Origin: Bradyrhizobium yuanmingense
GTDB taxonomy: Bacteria; Pseudomonadota; Alphaproteobacteria; Rhizobiales; Xanthobacteraceae
Assembly (NCBI RefSeq): GCF_029167105.1
Contig: NZ_JARFML010000009.1
Coordinates: 1-64,000, forward strand
Length of the DNA stretch: 64,000 nucleotides
Reading direction: 5' to 3'
In this document: positions 35,530-44,118 of the stretch, one piece after another
Layout of the letters: every line of letters begins with the position of its first letter
Position numbering within the stretch: the stretch's first letter is position 1
Position numbers and translations under genes: made by a program
Notes under the pieces: model-generated
What the model saw: the letters and a program-made list of their open reading frames with translations, nothing else
Told to the model about the DNA's origin: nothing
Databases searched by the model: none

Positions 35530-36729
35530 ATGGGTTTTCCGGAATTCGTCATCGTGATCGCGTCCATCATGGCGCTGAATCCGCTCGCGATGGACATGAT
35601 GCTGCCGGCGTTGCCCAATATCGGCGCCGCCTTCAAGATTCCCGTCGAGAACCATCTGCAACTGGTGCTGTCGACCTTCCTGATCGGCTTCGGCGCCGGT
35701 CAGTTCGTCATGGGTCCCCTGTCGGACCGTTTTGGACGCCGACCGGTGCTGCTCGGCGGCATGGCGGTCTATGCGGTGGCGAGCGCGCTGGCGGTTGCCG
35801 CGCCCTCGTTCGAGACGCTGCTGCTGGCGCGTGCGCTCCAGGGGCTCGGCACCGCGGCGACGCGCGTGATCGCGACCTCGATCGTGCGCGATTGCTATGT
35901 CGGCCGCCGCATGGCGAGCGTGATGTCGCTTGCCATGATGGTGTTCATCGCGGTGCCGGTGGTCGCCCCCTCGTTCGGACAGGCGGTGCTGCTGGTGACG
36001 GCGTGGCGCGGCATCTTCGTCGTGCTGATGCTGTACGGCCTGCTCGCGCTCGCATGGTGCGTGCTGCGGCTGCCTGAAACTCTCCCCCAGTCGGAGCGCC
36101 GATCGCTGGCGCCCGCCGACGTGCTCTCGGCGTACCGGCAGACCGTGACCCATCGCCAGACCATCGGCTATGCCACGGCTGCCGGCAGCGTGATGGGCGC
36201 GCTGTTCGCCTACGTCTTCTGCGCCCAACAAATCTTCACCGGCATCTATCACCTCGGCCACTACTTCCCGCTCGCTTTCGCGGCGATCGCGGCCGGCGTC
36301 GCCATTGCCGGATTCCTCAATGCAAGGCTGGTCGGGCGGCTCGGCATGCGCGTGATCTCGCACGGCGCGCTGACGCTCTACACGGCCGTGGCCGCCGTGA
36401 TGCTGCTGACGGAAAGCCTCGGCGTGCTGCCGCTCGCCTTGTTCATGGTGCTCTCAGCCCTGATGATGTTCTCGTTCGGCATGATGGTCGCCAACTTCAC
36501 CGCACTGGCGATGGAGCCGCAGGGCCACATCGCCGGCACCGCCTCCTCGCTCTACGGCTCGATCACCACGCTGATCGGGATCGTGGTCGGCATGGCGATC
36601 GGGCAGAGCTTCGACGGCACGCTGCTGCCGTTCTCGATCGGCTTCTTCCTGTCCACCCTCGCCGCGCTGGCGATCGTGCTGGTGGTCGAGAAGGGACGGC
36701 TGTTCAGGCCGCAACATCGTCCCGTCTGA
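35530..36729 (+). CDS. Bcr/CflA-type multidrug efflux MFS transporter
   Basis: The 399-residue protein has twelve membrane segments. The first carries ALNPLAMDMMLPALPNI and the loop 2-3 motif is GPLSDRFGRRPVLLGG, both typical of the Bcr/CflA drug:proton antiporters. The frame is open to a TTG at 35461, but a probable promoter places the transcript start about there, and the ATG chosen gives the family's usual N-terminus. It probably exports a toxic or signalling compound. Confidence 0.83.
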   Translation: MGFPEFVIVIASIMALNPLAMDMMLPALPNIGAAFKIPVENHLQLVLSTFLIGFGAGQFVMGPLSDRFGRRPVLLGGMAVYAVASALAVAAPSFETLLLARALQGLGTAATRVIATSIVRDCYVGRRMASVMSLAMMVFIAVPVVAPSFGQAVLLVTAWRGIFVVLMLYGLLALAWCVLRLPETLPQSERRSLAPADVLSAYRQTVTHRQTIGYATAAGSVMGALFAYVFCAQQIFTGIYHLGHYFPLAFAAIAAGVAIAGFLNARLVGRLGMRVISHGALTLYTAVAAVMLLTESLGVLPLALFMVLSALMMFSFGMMVANFTALAMEPQGHIAGTASSLYGSITTLIGIVVGMAIGQSFDGTLLPFSIGFFLSTLAALAIVLVVEKGRLFRPQHRPV

Positions 36730-36782
36730 GGAACTTCCCTCTCCTCTCGATGTTGTACTGCAGCAATCGAGAGGATGCCGAG

Positions 36783-36920
36783 ATGGAACAAGAGAGCAGA
36801 CGAGATCAGCCCGCGACGGAGCTCGAGCAGCCCACGTTGCAGCAGGCCGAAAAGCGGCCAGACGGAAACCTGCCATTCGCAAGTGAAGGGCTTGAGCAGG
36901 TGCGCGACAGCCATTGCTAA
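36783..36920 (+). CDS. Possible small protein (45 aa)
   Basis: A 46-codon frame starts with MEQESRRDQPATELEQ and ends with RDSHC. GAGAGGA lies about 8-14 bases upstream, inside the right arm of a 10-bp inverted repeat (36742-36775). The product is highly polar and Glu/Gln-rich. I do not recognise it, and in such GC-rich DNA a frame this short could be chance. Confidence 0.3.
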   Translation: MEQESRRDQPATELEQPTLQQAEKRPDGNLPFASEGLEQVRDSHC

Positions 36921-36950
36921 CGCAAGTTCGCGCGAGGAATCTTTCAAAGA

Positions 36951-36981
36951 AACGGCGCCGCAGGAAACCTGCGGCGCCGTT
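36951..36981 (-). terminator. Rho-independent terminator of the peptide-binding protein gene
   Basis: AACGGCGCCGCAGG and its complement form a 14-bp perfect stem with a 3-base loop. On the minus strand it is followed by TCTTTG, 43 bp after the binding-protein stop codon. Confidence 0.65.
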
Positions 36982-37023
36982 CGCTTTACTGGAACTTCGC
37001 TTTACTGGAACCAGGTGTCCCGC

Positions 37024-38631
37024 TTACTCCGACTTGTCGACGTTCCAGAACACCGGGGTCGCGGGACCGTCGAGCACACCGTTCAGCGACTTGCGCCAGC
37101 CGCTCGCGATCAGATACTGCCCGAGCGGAATGTAGATCACCTGCTCATAGGCCTGCTTCTGGATGTCGGCGGCGATCTTCTTCTGATCGTCGACCGAGGC
37201 GGCGCGGACGAAAGCGTCCTTGAGCTGCTCGATCTTGGCATCCTCCGCCCAGCCGAACCAGCCCTTCTTGCCAAGGCCGCTGATCGAGAGATTGGCGATC
37301 GGGTTCGAGACGTCGGCCGCGACCCAGTTGGTGAAGAACATGTTCCAGCCGCCTTCCTTCGGCGGCTTCTGGCTGGCGCGGCGGCTCACCACCGTCTGCC
37401 AGTCGGTCGCCTGCAGGTCGACCTTGAAGCCGGCCTCGCGCAGCAGCTGGGCCGCAACGATCGGCTGCGCCTTCAACGTCGTGACGTCGCCAGGGGCCAT
37501 GATCACGATCGGCGTGCCGTCATAGCCGGACTCGGCGAGCGCCTTCTTGGCTTGCGCCATGCCGTTCCCCTTGATCAGGGTCTCGGAGCCCACATCGGTC
37601 GCGAGCGGCGTGTCGCACACGAAGAAAGCGCCGCAGATCTTTTGGTACTTGGCATTGCCGACCAGCGCGTCGAGCACGTCCTTCTGGTTCATCGCCAGCA
37701 AGGCAGCCCGCCGCACCTTCACGTTGTCGAACGGCGGATGAAGGAAGTTCATCCGGCCGAGGGTCTGAAAGCCGAACTTGTTCAGGACCTCGATCTTGAG
37801 CTCCTTGTTCGCTTCCAGCACCGGCAACATGTCGAAGGGCAGGTTCTCCATGAAGTCGATGTCGCCCGACTGCAGCGCGTTCACCGCGGTCTGCGAGTCC
37901 GGCATGGTGATCCATTCGACGCGGTCGACCTTCACCACCTTGCCGCCGGAGGTCCAGCTCGCCGGCTCCTTGCGCGGAACGTAATCGGTGTTCTTGACGT
38001 AGACCGCCTTCACGCCGGGCTGGAATTCGCCCTGCACGAACTTGAAGGGGCCCGAGCCGATCTGCTCGGGAATCTGCTTGTCCGCCGGCGTCTCCGCAAG
38101 GCGCTTCGGCATCATGAAGGCCACGCGCGAGGACGGCTTGCCGATGGAATCGAGGACGAGCCCATAGGGCTCCTTCAGCTTCAGCGTGATGGTCTTGGCG
38201 TCGGTCGCCTCGATGCTGGCGGTGAAGTCCATGAGCTTCTGGCCCATGCCGTCGACCGCGGCCCAGCGCTTCAGCGAGGCGACGCAATCTTCCGCCGTCA
38301 CCGGCGCACCATCATGCCACTTCAGACCGTCGCGCAGCGTGAAGGTGTAGGTGAGCTTGTCGTCGGAGATCTTCCAGTCCGCCATCTGCGGCTGGACCTT
38401 GAAGTTCGAATCGGTGGCCACCAGCGTGTCGTAAACCATGTAGCCATGGTCACGCGTGATGTAGGCCGTGGTGAAGATCGGGTCGATGATGCGCAAATCC
38501 GAGTGCAGCACCGCCGTGAGGGTCTTGCCGGCCGCGAGCACCGGCGAGGCCAGTGCGGTCGAAAGCGCGACGACCGACAGCGCGAGTGTGGAGGCGAACG
38601 CGCGAGGCCCCCGGCGCATGAGATGGAACAT
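37024..38631 (-). CDS. ABC transporter substrate-binding protein, peptide type (DppA-like)
   Basis: The 535-residue periplasmic protein has a Sec signal peptide (about residues 1-31, LALSVVALSTALASPVLA/A). It then has the SBP_bac_5 fold with IIDPIFTTAYITRDHGYMVYDTL and DGLKWHDGAPVTAEDCVASLKRW. It binds peptides, amides or similar solutes. The start is supported by AGGAGAA upstream of ATG. It is transcribed opposite to the matching permease genes, which begin about 1.6 kb away with an M20 gene in between, so it probably feeds that transporter. It ends at a strong stem-loop. Confidence 0.87.
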   Translation of the reverse strand: MFHLMRRGPRAFASTLALSVVALSTALASPVLAAGKTLTAVLHSDLRIIDPIFTTAYITRDHGYMVYDTLVATDSNFKVQPQMADWKISDDKLTYTFTLRDGLKWHDGAPVTAEDCVASLKRWAAVDGMGQKLMDFTASIEATDAKTITLKLKEPYGLVLDSIGKPSSRVAFMMPKRLAETPADKQIPEQIGSGPFKFVQGEFQPGVKAVYVKNTDYVPRKEPASWTSGGKVVKVDRVEWITMPDSQTAVNALQSGDIDFMENLPFDMLPVLEANKELKIEVLNKFGFQTLGRMNFLHPPFDNVKVRRAALLAMNQKDVLDALVGNAKYQKICGAFFVCDTPLATDVGSETLIKGNGMAQAKKALAESGYDGTPIVIMAPGDVTTLKAQPIVAAQLLREAGFKVDLQATDWQTVVSRRASQKPPKEGGWNMFFTNWVAADVSNPIANLSISGLGKKGWFGWAEDAKIEQLKDAFVRAASVDDQKKIAADIQKQAYEQVIYIPLGQYLIASGWRKSLNGVLDGPATPVFWNVDKSE

Positions 38632-38898
38632 GGAAAGTTCTCCTGACGTGAAACTGTTCAAAGGCAGGTTATTGATTGAGCATGCAGTCCGTTCGTTGGG
38701 CGAACTAACCTCATGCAATGCCTTTATCTTTTCGAGACTTGCAGACAGTGCCGAGCGCGTCAATCCGGTTTCGTTGCAAGCCCTTGCGGCGCAGGCACGG
38801 GCTCCACAGGGATGGATTTGGCTCTACAACACCTCCACACGTCCTGCCCGCGCCGATGCAATGTGCGTTCCATCTTTCCAAGCTCGAGAGACATTGAG

Positions 38899-40029
38899 AT
38901 GAATCCTGCCAATCTCCCCTTTGATTCCGAGGCAATGCTCGCGGGCCTGCGCACCTGGGTCGAATGCGAAAGCCCGACCTGGAACGCGGGCGCCGTGGAC
39001 CGCATGCTCGATATCGCGGCGCGGGACATGGCGATCATGGGTGCGACGATCGAGCGCATCGCCGGTCGCCAGGGCTTTGGCGGCGTGATCCGCGCGCGCT
39101 TTCCGCATCCGAAGCAGGGCGAGCCCGGCATCCTGATCGCCGGACACATGGATACCGTCCACCCGGTCGGCACGATCGAGAAGCTGAAATGGCGGCGCGA
39201 AGGCAACAAGTGCTACGGCCCCGGCATCTTCGACATGAAGGGCGGCAATTATCTCTCGCTGGAAGCGATCCGGCAGCTGGCGCGCGCATCGTTCACCACG
39301 CCGCTGCCGATTACCGTGCTGTTCACGCCGGACGAGGAAGTCGGCACGCCCTCGACACGCGACATCATCGAGGCCGAGGCCGCGCGCAACAAATACGTGC
39401 TGGTGCCGGAGCCCGGCCGCGCCGACAACGGCGTCACCACCGGACGTTACGCCATCGCACGCTTCAACCTCGAAGCGACGGGCCGACCGAGCCACGCCGG
39501 CGCCACGCTGTCGGCGGGACGTTCGGCGATCCGCGAGATGGCGCGGCAGATTCTCAACATCGACGCCATGACGACGGAGGACTGCACCTTCTCGGTCGGC
39601 GTCGTGCATGGCGGCCAGTGGGTCAATTGCGTCGCCACTACCGCGACCGGCGAAGCGCTGTCGATGGCCAAGCGCCAGGCCGATCTGGATCGCGGTGTCG
39701 AACGGATGCTGGCGCTGTCGGGCAGCAACGACGACGTCACCTTCAAGGTCACCCGCGGCGTGACGCGGCCGGTTTGGGAGCCGGATGCCGGCACCATGGC
39801 GCTGTATGAGAAGGCGCGCGGCATCGCCAGATCTCTTGGCATGGAACTGCCGCATGCAAGCTCCGGCGGCGGCTCCGACGGCAACTTCACCGGCGCGATG
39901 GGAATCCCGACGCTCGACGGCCTCGGCGTGCGCGGCGGCAATGCCCACACGCTCGAGGAGTATATCGAAGTCGAGAGTCTCGTTGAGCGAGGCCGCCTGA
40001 TGGCGGGGCTGCTGGCGACGCTGGAGTGA
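38899..40029 (+). CDS. M20 family metallopeptidase (glutamate carboxypeptidase-like)
   Basis: The 376-residue enzyme has the metal-binding and catalytic residues of the M20 family: His83 and Asp85 (AGHMDTVHP), Asp112 (FDMKGG), and Glu146-Glu147 (TPDEEVGTPSTRD). It removes an amino acid or splits an amide bond, cytoplasmically, because no signal peptide is visible. It lies between the binding protein and the permeases and should act on the imported compound. The start was set at ATG following TTGAG; longer in-frame starts precede it without support. Confidence 0.85.
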   Translation: MNPANLPFDSEAMLAGLRTWVECESPTWNAGAVDRMLDIAARDMAIMGATIERIAGRQGFGGVIRARFPHPKQGEPGILIAGHMDTVHPVGTIEKLKWRREGNKCYGPGIFDMKGGNYLSLEAIRQLARASFTTPLPITVLFTPDEEVGTPSTRDIIEAEAARNKYVLVPEPGRADNGVTTGRYAIARFNLEATGRPSHAGATLSAGRSAIREMARQILNIDAMTTEDCTFSVGVVHGGQWVNCVATTATGEALSMAKRQADLDRGVERMLALSGSNDDVTFKVTRGVTRPVWEPDAGTMALYEKARGIARSLGMELPHASSGGGSDGNFTGAMGIPTLDGLGVRGGNAHTLEEYIEVESLVERGRLMAGLLATLE

Positions 40030-40041
40030 TCCAGGAGACCC

Positions 40042-40131
40042 CGTCATGGCCGGGCTTGACCCGGCGATCCACGCCTTTGCCACCGAACGCGAAGAAAGAC
40101 GTGGATGCCCGGGTCAAGCCCGGGCATGACG
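40042..40131. repeat. Palindromic repeat, class C (GTCATGGCCGGG...), copy 1
   Basis: An imperfect palindrome runs from CGTCATGGCCGGGCTTGACCC to GGGTCAAGCCCGGGCATGACG, directly after the M20 stop codon. The same arms occur at 48255-48330. Confidence 0.8.
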
Positions 40132-40241
40132 ACCATTGGGGGTCCCGGCCCTCGTGGCACGGGAATTGCTGAAATGTTAGGCTGGTGGCAGAACTGACCT
40201 CGCGGCTGCCGCCGATTTGACTCTAAACTGACGGATCCAAC

Positions 40242-41183
40242 TTGCTCGGATATCTCCTTCGCCGAATTCTCGCCGCCGTGCCCGTGATGGGCGTGGTCGC
40301 GCTGTTCGTTTTCCTCCTGCTCCGCCTCACCCCCGGCGATCCCGCCGCGATCCTCGCCGGCGACAACGCGACCCCGGAACGGCTGGAGCGCATCCGCGAA
40401 TCGCTCGGCCTCAACGAGCCGCTGATCGTGCAGTTCATCACCTGGGTGAACAAGCTGCTGCACGGCGACCTCGGGACGTCGCTGATCTCCAATTTGCCGG
40501 TGATGAAGATGATCGGCCAGCGCGTCGAGCCATCGATCTCGATCGCGCTGTGCACCATCATCCTCGCCGTCGTCGTCGCAGTTCCCTTGGGGGTGATCGC
40601 GGCGTGGAAGCACGGCACCTGGATCGACCGTTTCGTGATGGGTCTGTCCGTGCTCGGCTTCTCGGTGCCGGTGTTCGTGGTCGGCTATGTCCTCATCCAG
40701 GTCTTCGCGATCGAGCTGCGCTGGGTGCCGGTGCAGGGCTTCCGTAGCATCTTCAACGGCTTCGGTCCGTTCTTCGAGCGCATGATCCTGCCGACCTGCG
40801 CGCTGTCCTTCATCTACGTCGCACTGATCGCGCGCATGACGCGTGCGGCGATGCTCGACGTGCTCGGCGAAGACTACGTGCGAACGGCGCGCGCGAAGGG
40901 CATCAACGAGGTTGCGGTGATGATGCGCCATGCGCTGCGCAACGCCGCCGTGCCCGTGATCACCGTGATCGGCACCGGCTTTGCGCTCTTGATCTCCGGC
41001 GTCGTCGTCACCGAGAGCGTGTTCAACATCCCCGGCATCGGGCGTCTCACCGTCGATGCGGTGCTGGCGCGCGACTATCCGGTGATCCAGGCGATGATCC
41101 TGCTGACCTCGCTGATCTACGTCGTCGTCAATCTTCTCATCGACGTCGCCTACACCCTGCTCGATCCCCGGATCCGGTACTGA
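40242..41183 (+). CDS. ABC transporter permease (DppB-like)
   Basis: The 313-residue permease has six membrane segments and the usual DppB N-terminus, LGYLLRRILAAVPVMGVVALFVF, with LTPGDPAA in the first periplasmic loop. The EAA-type loop is YVRTARAKGINEVAVMMRHALRNA. Translation starts at TTG. It is followed closely by the second permease (18-bp gap) and forms the channel of the peptide-type importer. Confidence 0.88.
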   Translation: MLGYLLRRILAAVPVMGVVALFVFLLLRLTPGDPAAILAGDNATPERLERIRESLGLNEPLIVQFITWVNKLLHGDLGTSLISNLPVMKMIGQRVEPSISIALCTIILAVVVAVPLGVIAAWKHGTWIDRFVMGLSVLGFSVPVFVVGYVLIQVFAIELRWVPVQGFRSIFNGFGPFFERMILPTCALSFIYVALIARMTRAAMLDVLGEDYVRTARAKGINEVAVMMRHALRNAAVPVITVIGTGFALLISGVVVTESVFNIPGIGRLTVDAVLARDYPVIQAMILLTSLIYVVVNLLIDVAYTLLDPRIRY

Positions 41184-41201
41184 GGCAAGGACAAGAACAA
41201 A

Positions 41202-42089
41202 ATGTCGGTCGATACCCTTCCCCAGTCCTCCATTCCGATCACGTCGCCGCTGCGGCCGCGCTTCGGATTCCTCACCTCGACGCCGATCATCGCCGCGGCG
41301 ACATGCCTGCTCGCTCTGATCGTCGTGGTCTCGATTCTCGCGCCGCTGATCGCGCCGCATGATCCGATCCAGCTCGCCCCGTCGCAGCGGCTCAAGCCAA
41401 CTTCCGCACAGTTCCTGCTCGGCACCGACGCCTACGGCCGCGACGTGTTGTCGCGCGTGATCTATGGCGGCCGCATCTCGCTTCTGATCGGCATCGGCGC
41501 GGCGATCCTTTCGATCGCCATCGGGCTCGCGATCGGCCTCGTCTCCGGCTTCTTCAAGCTGGTCGATTCCGTGATGATGCGCGTCATGGACGGCCTGATG
41601 GCAATGCCGAGCATCCTGCTCGCGATCGCTGTGGTGTCGCTGTCAGGCGCCAGCCTCTGGACCGTGCTGATCGCGATCACGATCCCCGAGATTCCGCGCG
41701 TTGCACGCCTGGTCCGCTCGGTCGTGCTGTCGGCCCGCGAGGAGCCTTACGTCGAGGCCGCGATCTCGGTCGGCTCGAGCCTGCCGAAGATCATGTGGCG
41801 CCACCTGATGCCGAACACGATCGCGCCGCTGATCGTCCAGGGCACCTATATCTGCGCCAGCGCCATCCTGACCGAGGCGATCCTCTCCTTCCTCGGCGCC
41901 GGCATCTCGCCGGAGACACCGACCTGGGGCAACATCATGGCCGAGGGCCGCCAGTACTTCCAGATCAAGCCGTCGCTGATCTTCTGGCCGGGCCTGCTGC
42001 TCTCCATCGCCATCCTCAGCATCAACCTGATCGGCGATGCCGCCCGCGACGCCCTCGATCCGCGCATGAAGCAGCGGGAGGGGAAGTGA
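41202..42089 (+). CDS. ABC transporter permease (DppC-like)
   Basis: The 295-residue permease has a cytoplasmic N-terminal tail, then the first membrane segment (ATCLLALIVVVSILAPLIAPHDP). The family motif FLLGTDAYGRDVLSRVIYGGRISLLIG and the EAA loop PYVEAAISVGSSLPKIMWRHLMPN follow. It pairs with the DppB-like protein. A palindromic repeat of about 105 bp separates it from the ATPase gene. Confidence 0.9.
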   Translation: MSVDTLPQSSIPITSPLRPRFGFLTSTPIIAAATCLLALIVVVSILAPLIAPHDPIQLAPSQRLKPTSAQFLLGTDAYGRDVLSRVIYGGRISLLIGIGAAILSIAIGLAIGLVSGFFKLVDSVMMRVMDGLMAMPSILLAIAVVSLSGASLWTVLIAITIPEIPRVARLVRSVVLSAREEPYVEAAISVGSSLPKIMWRHLMPNTIAPLIVQGTYICASAILTEAILSFLGAGISPETPTWGNIMAEGRQYFQIKPSLIFWPGLLLSIAILSINLIGDAARDALDPRMKQREGK

Positions 42090-42102
42090 GGTTCCTCAGT
42101 TT

Positions 42103-42207
42103 CGTCATTCCGGGGCGCGACGAAGTCGCGAACCCGGAATCCATTTCAACACCGGCACTGCGGCCCGATGGATTCCGGGCTCGTGCTGCGCACGCCCCGG
42201 AATGACG
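42103..42207. repeat. Palindromic repeat, class B (GTCATTCCGGGGC...), copy 1
   Basis: Arms CGTCATTCCGGGGCGCG and GCGCACGCCCCGGAATGACG enclose a second nested pair of CCGGAATCCAT-type sequence. It lies inside the transporter operon, between the second permease and the fused ATPase. It ends 14 bp before the ATPase start codon. Confidence 0.85.
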
Positions 42208-42221
42208 GCGGAGAGATTGAC

Positions 42222-43871
42222 GTGACCGACACCATCCTCGACATCAACAACCTCGTCGTCTCCATCGGCAAGCAGCCGAAAGGCGCCAACATCATCGACG
42301 GCATCTCGATCCAGGTGCGCGAGCGCGAGACGCTGTGCCTCGTCGGCGAGAGCGGCTCGGGCAAGTCGGTGACCTCGCTCACCACCATGGGCCTGCTGCC
42401 GAAGGGCACGCTGGTGCCGACCGGCGGCAGCGTGAAGCTGGTCGGCGAGGAGCTGCTCACCGCCACCGACCGCCGCCTGCGCCAGCTGCGCGCGACCAAG
42501 ATGGCGATGATCTTCCAGGAGCCGATGACTGCGCTCAATCCGGTGGTTCCGGTCGGGCGCCAGATCGACGAGGTGCTCCGCGCCCACACCAGCCTCGACG
42601 CCAAGGCGCGCAAGCAGCGCATCCTGGACATGATGGAGCAGGTGCGCCTGCCCCAGGTCGAGCGCATCTTCGCCTCCTATCCCCACCGCCTCTCCGGCGG
42701 CCAGCGCCAGCGCATCATGATCGCGATGGCGCTGGTGCTGGAGCCGAAGCTGCTCATTGCGGACGAGCCGACCACCGCGCTCGACGTCACCACACAGAAG
42801 CAGATCCTGACCCTGATCCGCGACCTCCAGCGCGATCACGGCACGGCGGTGCTGTTCATCACCCATGATATGGGCGTGGTGGCCGAGATTGCCGATCGCG
42901 TCGCGGTGATGCGGCAGGGCCGCCTGGTAGAGACCGGCCCGCTCGAGACCGTGCTGCGCAATCCGACCATGGAATACACCCGCAACCTGCTCTCCTCGGT
43001 GCCGAGCCTGGTGCCGCGGGCGCCGCGCGAGGAAACCCGCGAGCCCGTGGTGCTGGAGGCCAACGAGCTCAGCAAGGTCTACAAGGAGCGCGCCTTCTTC
43101 GGCAAAGGCCGCGAGGTCGTCGCTGCCGACAAGGTCACGCTCACCTTGCGCAAGGGCCGCACCCTCGGCATCGTCGGCGAAAGCGGCTCGGGCAAATCGA
43201 CGGTTGCGCGCTGCATCGTGCGCCTGATCGATCCGACCTCAGGCGGCGTGCGCCTCGCCGGCCGCGAGATCGCCGACATCTCGCGCCGCCTGCTGCAGCC
43301 GCACCGGCAGAAGATCCAGATCGTATTCCAGGATCCCTATCGTTCGCTCAATCCGCGCGTCACCGTCGGCGAGAGCATCGCCGAAGGCCCGGTCAACTAC
43401 GGCGTGGCGCACGCCGACGCGATGAAGCGGGCGCGCGAGTTGCTCGAGCTGGTCGGCCTGCCGCCGGATGCGGTGTCGCGCTATCCGCACCAATTCTCCG
43501 GCGGCCAGCGCCAGCGCATCGCGATCGCCCGGGCGCTCGCACTCGATCCGGATGTGCTGGTCGCGGACGAAGCGGTTTCCGCGCTGGACGTCTCGGTGCA
43601 GGCGCAGGTGCTGGAGCTGCTCGACGAGATCCAGAAGCGGCTCGGCATCGCCATCCTGTTCATCACCCACGATTTGCGTGTCGCAGCCCAGATCTGCGAC
43701 GAGGTCGTGGTAATGCAGCACGGCCGCGTCGTGGAACAGGGACCGGCCGCCGAAGTGCTGACGCATCCGAAGGAGGCCTACACCAAGGCGCTGCTGGATG
43801 CGGCGCCGGGGCGAGGCTGGGATTTTGCGAACTTCCGGCCGGTGGCGGAAGGCGTGGGGGCGAGCGCGTAG
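42222..43871 (+). CDS. Fused double ATP-binding protein of a peptide-type ABC transporter (DppDF-like)
   Basis: The 549-residue protein holds two complete nucleotide-binding domains. Walker A is GESGSGKSV (about residues 42-50) and GESGSGKST (second half). The signatures are LSGGQRQR and FSGGQRQR, and each half ends with VLFITHDMGVV or ILFITHDLRVA. It replaces separate DppD and DppF subunits. The GTG start has GGAGAG upstream; the frame continues upstream into the palindromic repeat, which is unlikely to be translated. It energises the two permeases before it. Confidence 0.9.
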   Translation: MTDTILDINNLVVSIGKQPKGANIIDGISIQVRERETLCLVGESGSGKSVTSLTTMGLLPKGTLVPTGGSVKLVGEELLTATDRRLRQLRATKMAMIFQEPMTALNPVVPVGRQIDEVLRAHTSLDAKARKQRILDMMEQVRLPQVERIFASYPHRLSGGQRQRIMIAMALVLEPKLLIADEPTTALDVTTQKQILTLIRDLQRDHGTAVLFITHDMGVVAEIADRVAVMRQGRLVETGPLETVLRNPTMEYTRNLLSSVPSLVPRAPREETREPVVLEANELSKVYKERAFFGKGREVVAADKVTLTLRKGRTLGIVGESGSGKSTVARCIVRLIDPTSGGVRLAGREIADISRRLLQPHRQKIQIVFQDPYRSLNPRVTVGESIAEGPVNYGVAHADAMKRARELLELVGLPPDAVSRYPHQFSGGQRQRIAIARALALDPDVLVADEAVSALDVSVQAQVLELLDEIQKRLGIAILFITHDLRVAAQICDEVVVMQHGRVVEQGPAAEVLTHPKEAYTKALLDAAPGRGWDFANFRPVAEGVGASA

Positions 43872-43883
43872 GTCTCACCCCCT

Positions 43884-43999
43884 CGTCATTGCGAGCCAAC
43901 GGGTCCGCGCGAAGCGCGGCCCGATGACAGGCTCCGCGAAGCAATCCAGAATCCCTCGCCGGAAAGACTCTGGATTGCATCGCTACGCTCGCAATGACG
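43884..43999. repeat. Palindromic repeat, class A (GTCATTGCGAG...), copy 1
   Basis: CGTCATTGCGAG at the left and CTCGCAATGACG at the right flank AAGCAATCCAGA and TCTGGATTGC inner arms. This copy is longer because of an extra segment near the left arm. It lies after the fused ATPase gene. Confidence 0.85.
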
Positions 44000-44118
44000 G
44001 TGTGCGCGGCAGCATTCCCAAAACAGCTTGAGGCCATGCACGACACGATGGCCTCTCACCTTGCTCTCCTCACGAGGGCAAGGCTAACGTCGCGCACTTT
44101 CAATTGGGACTGAACTGA

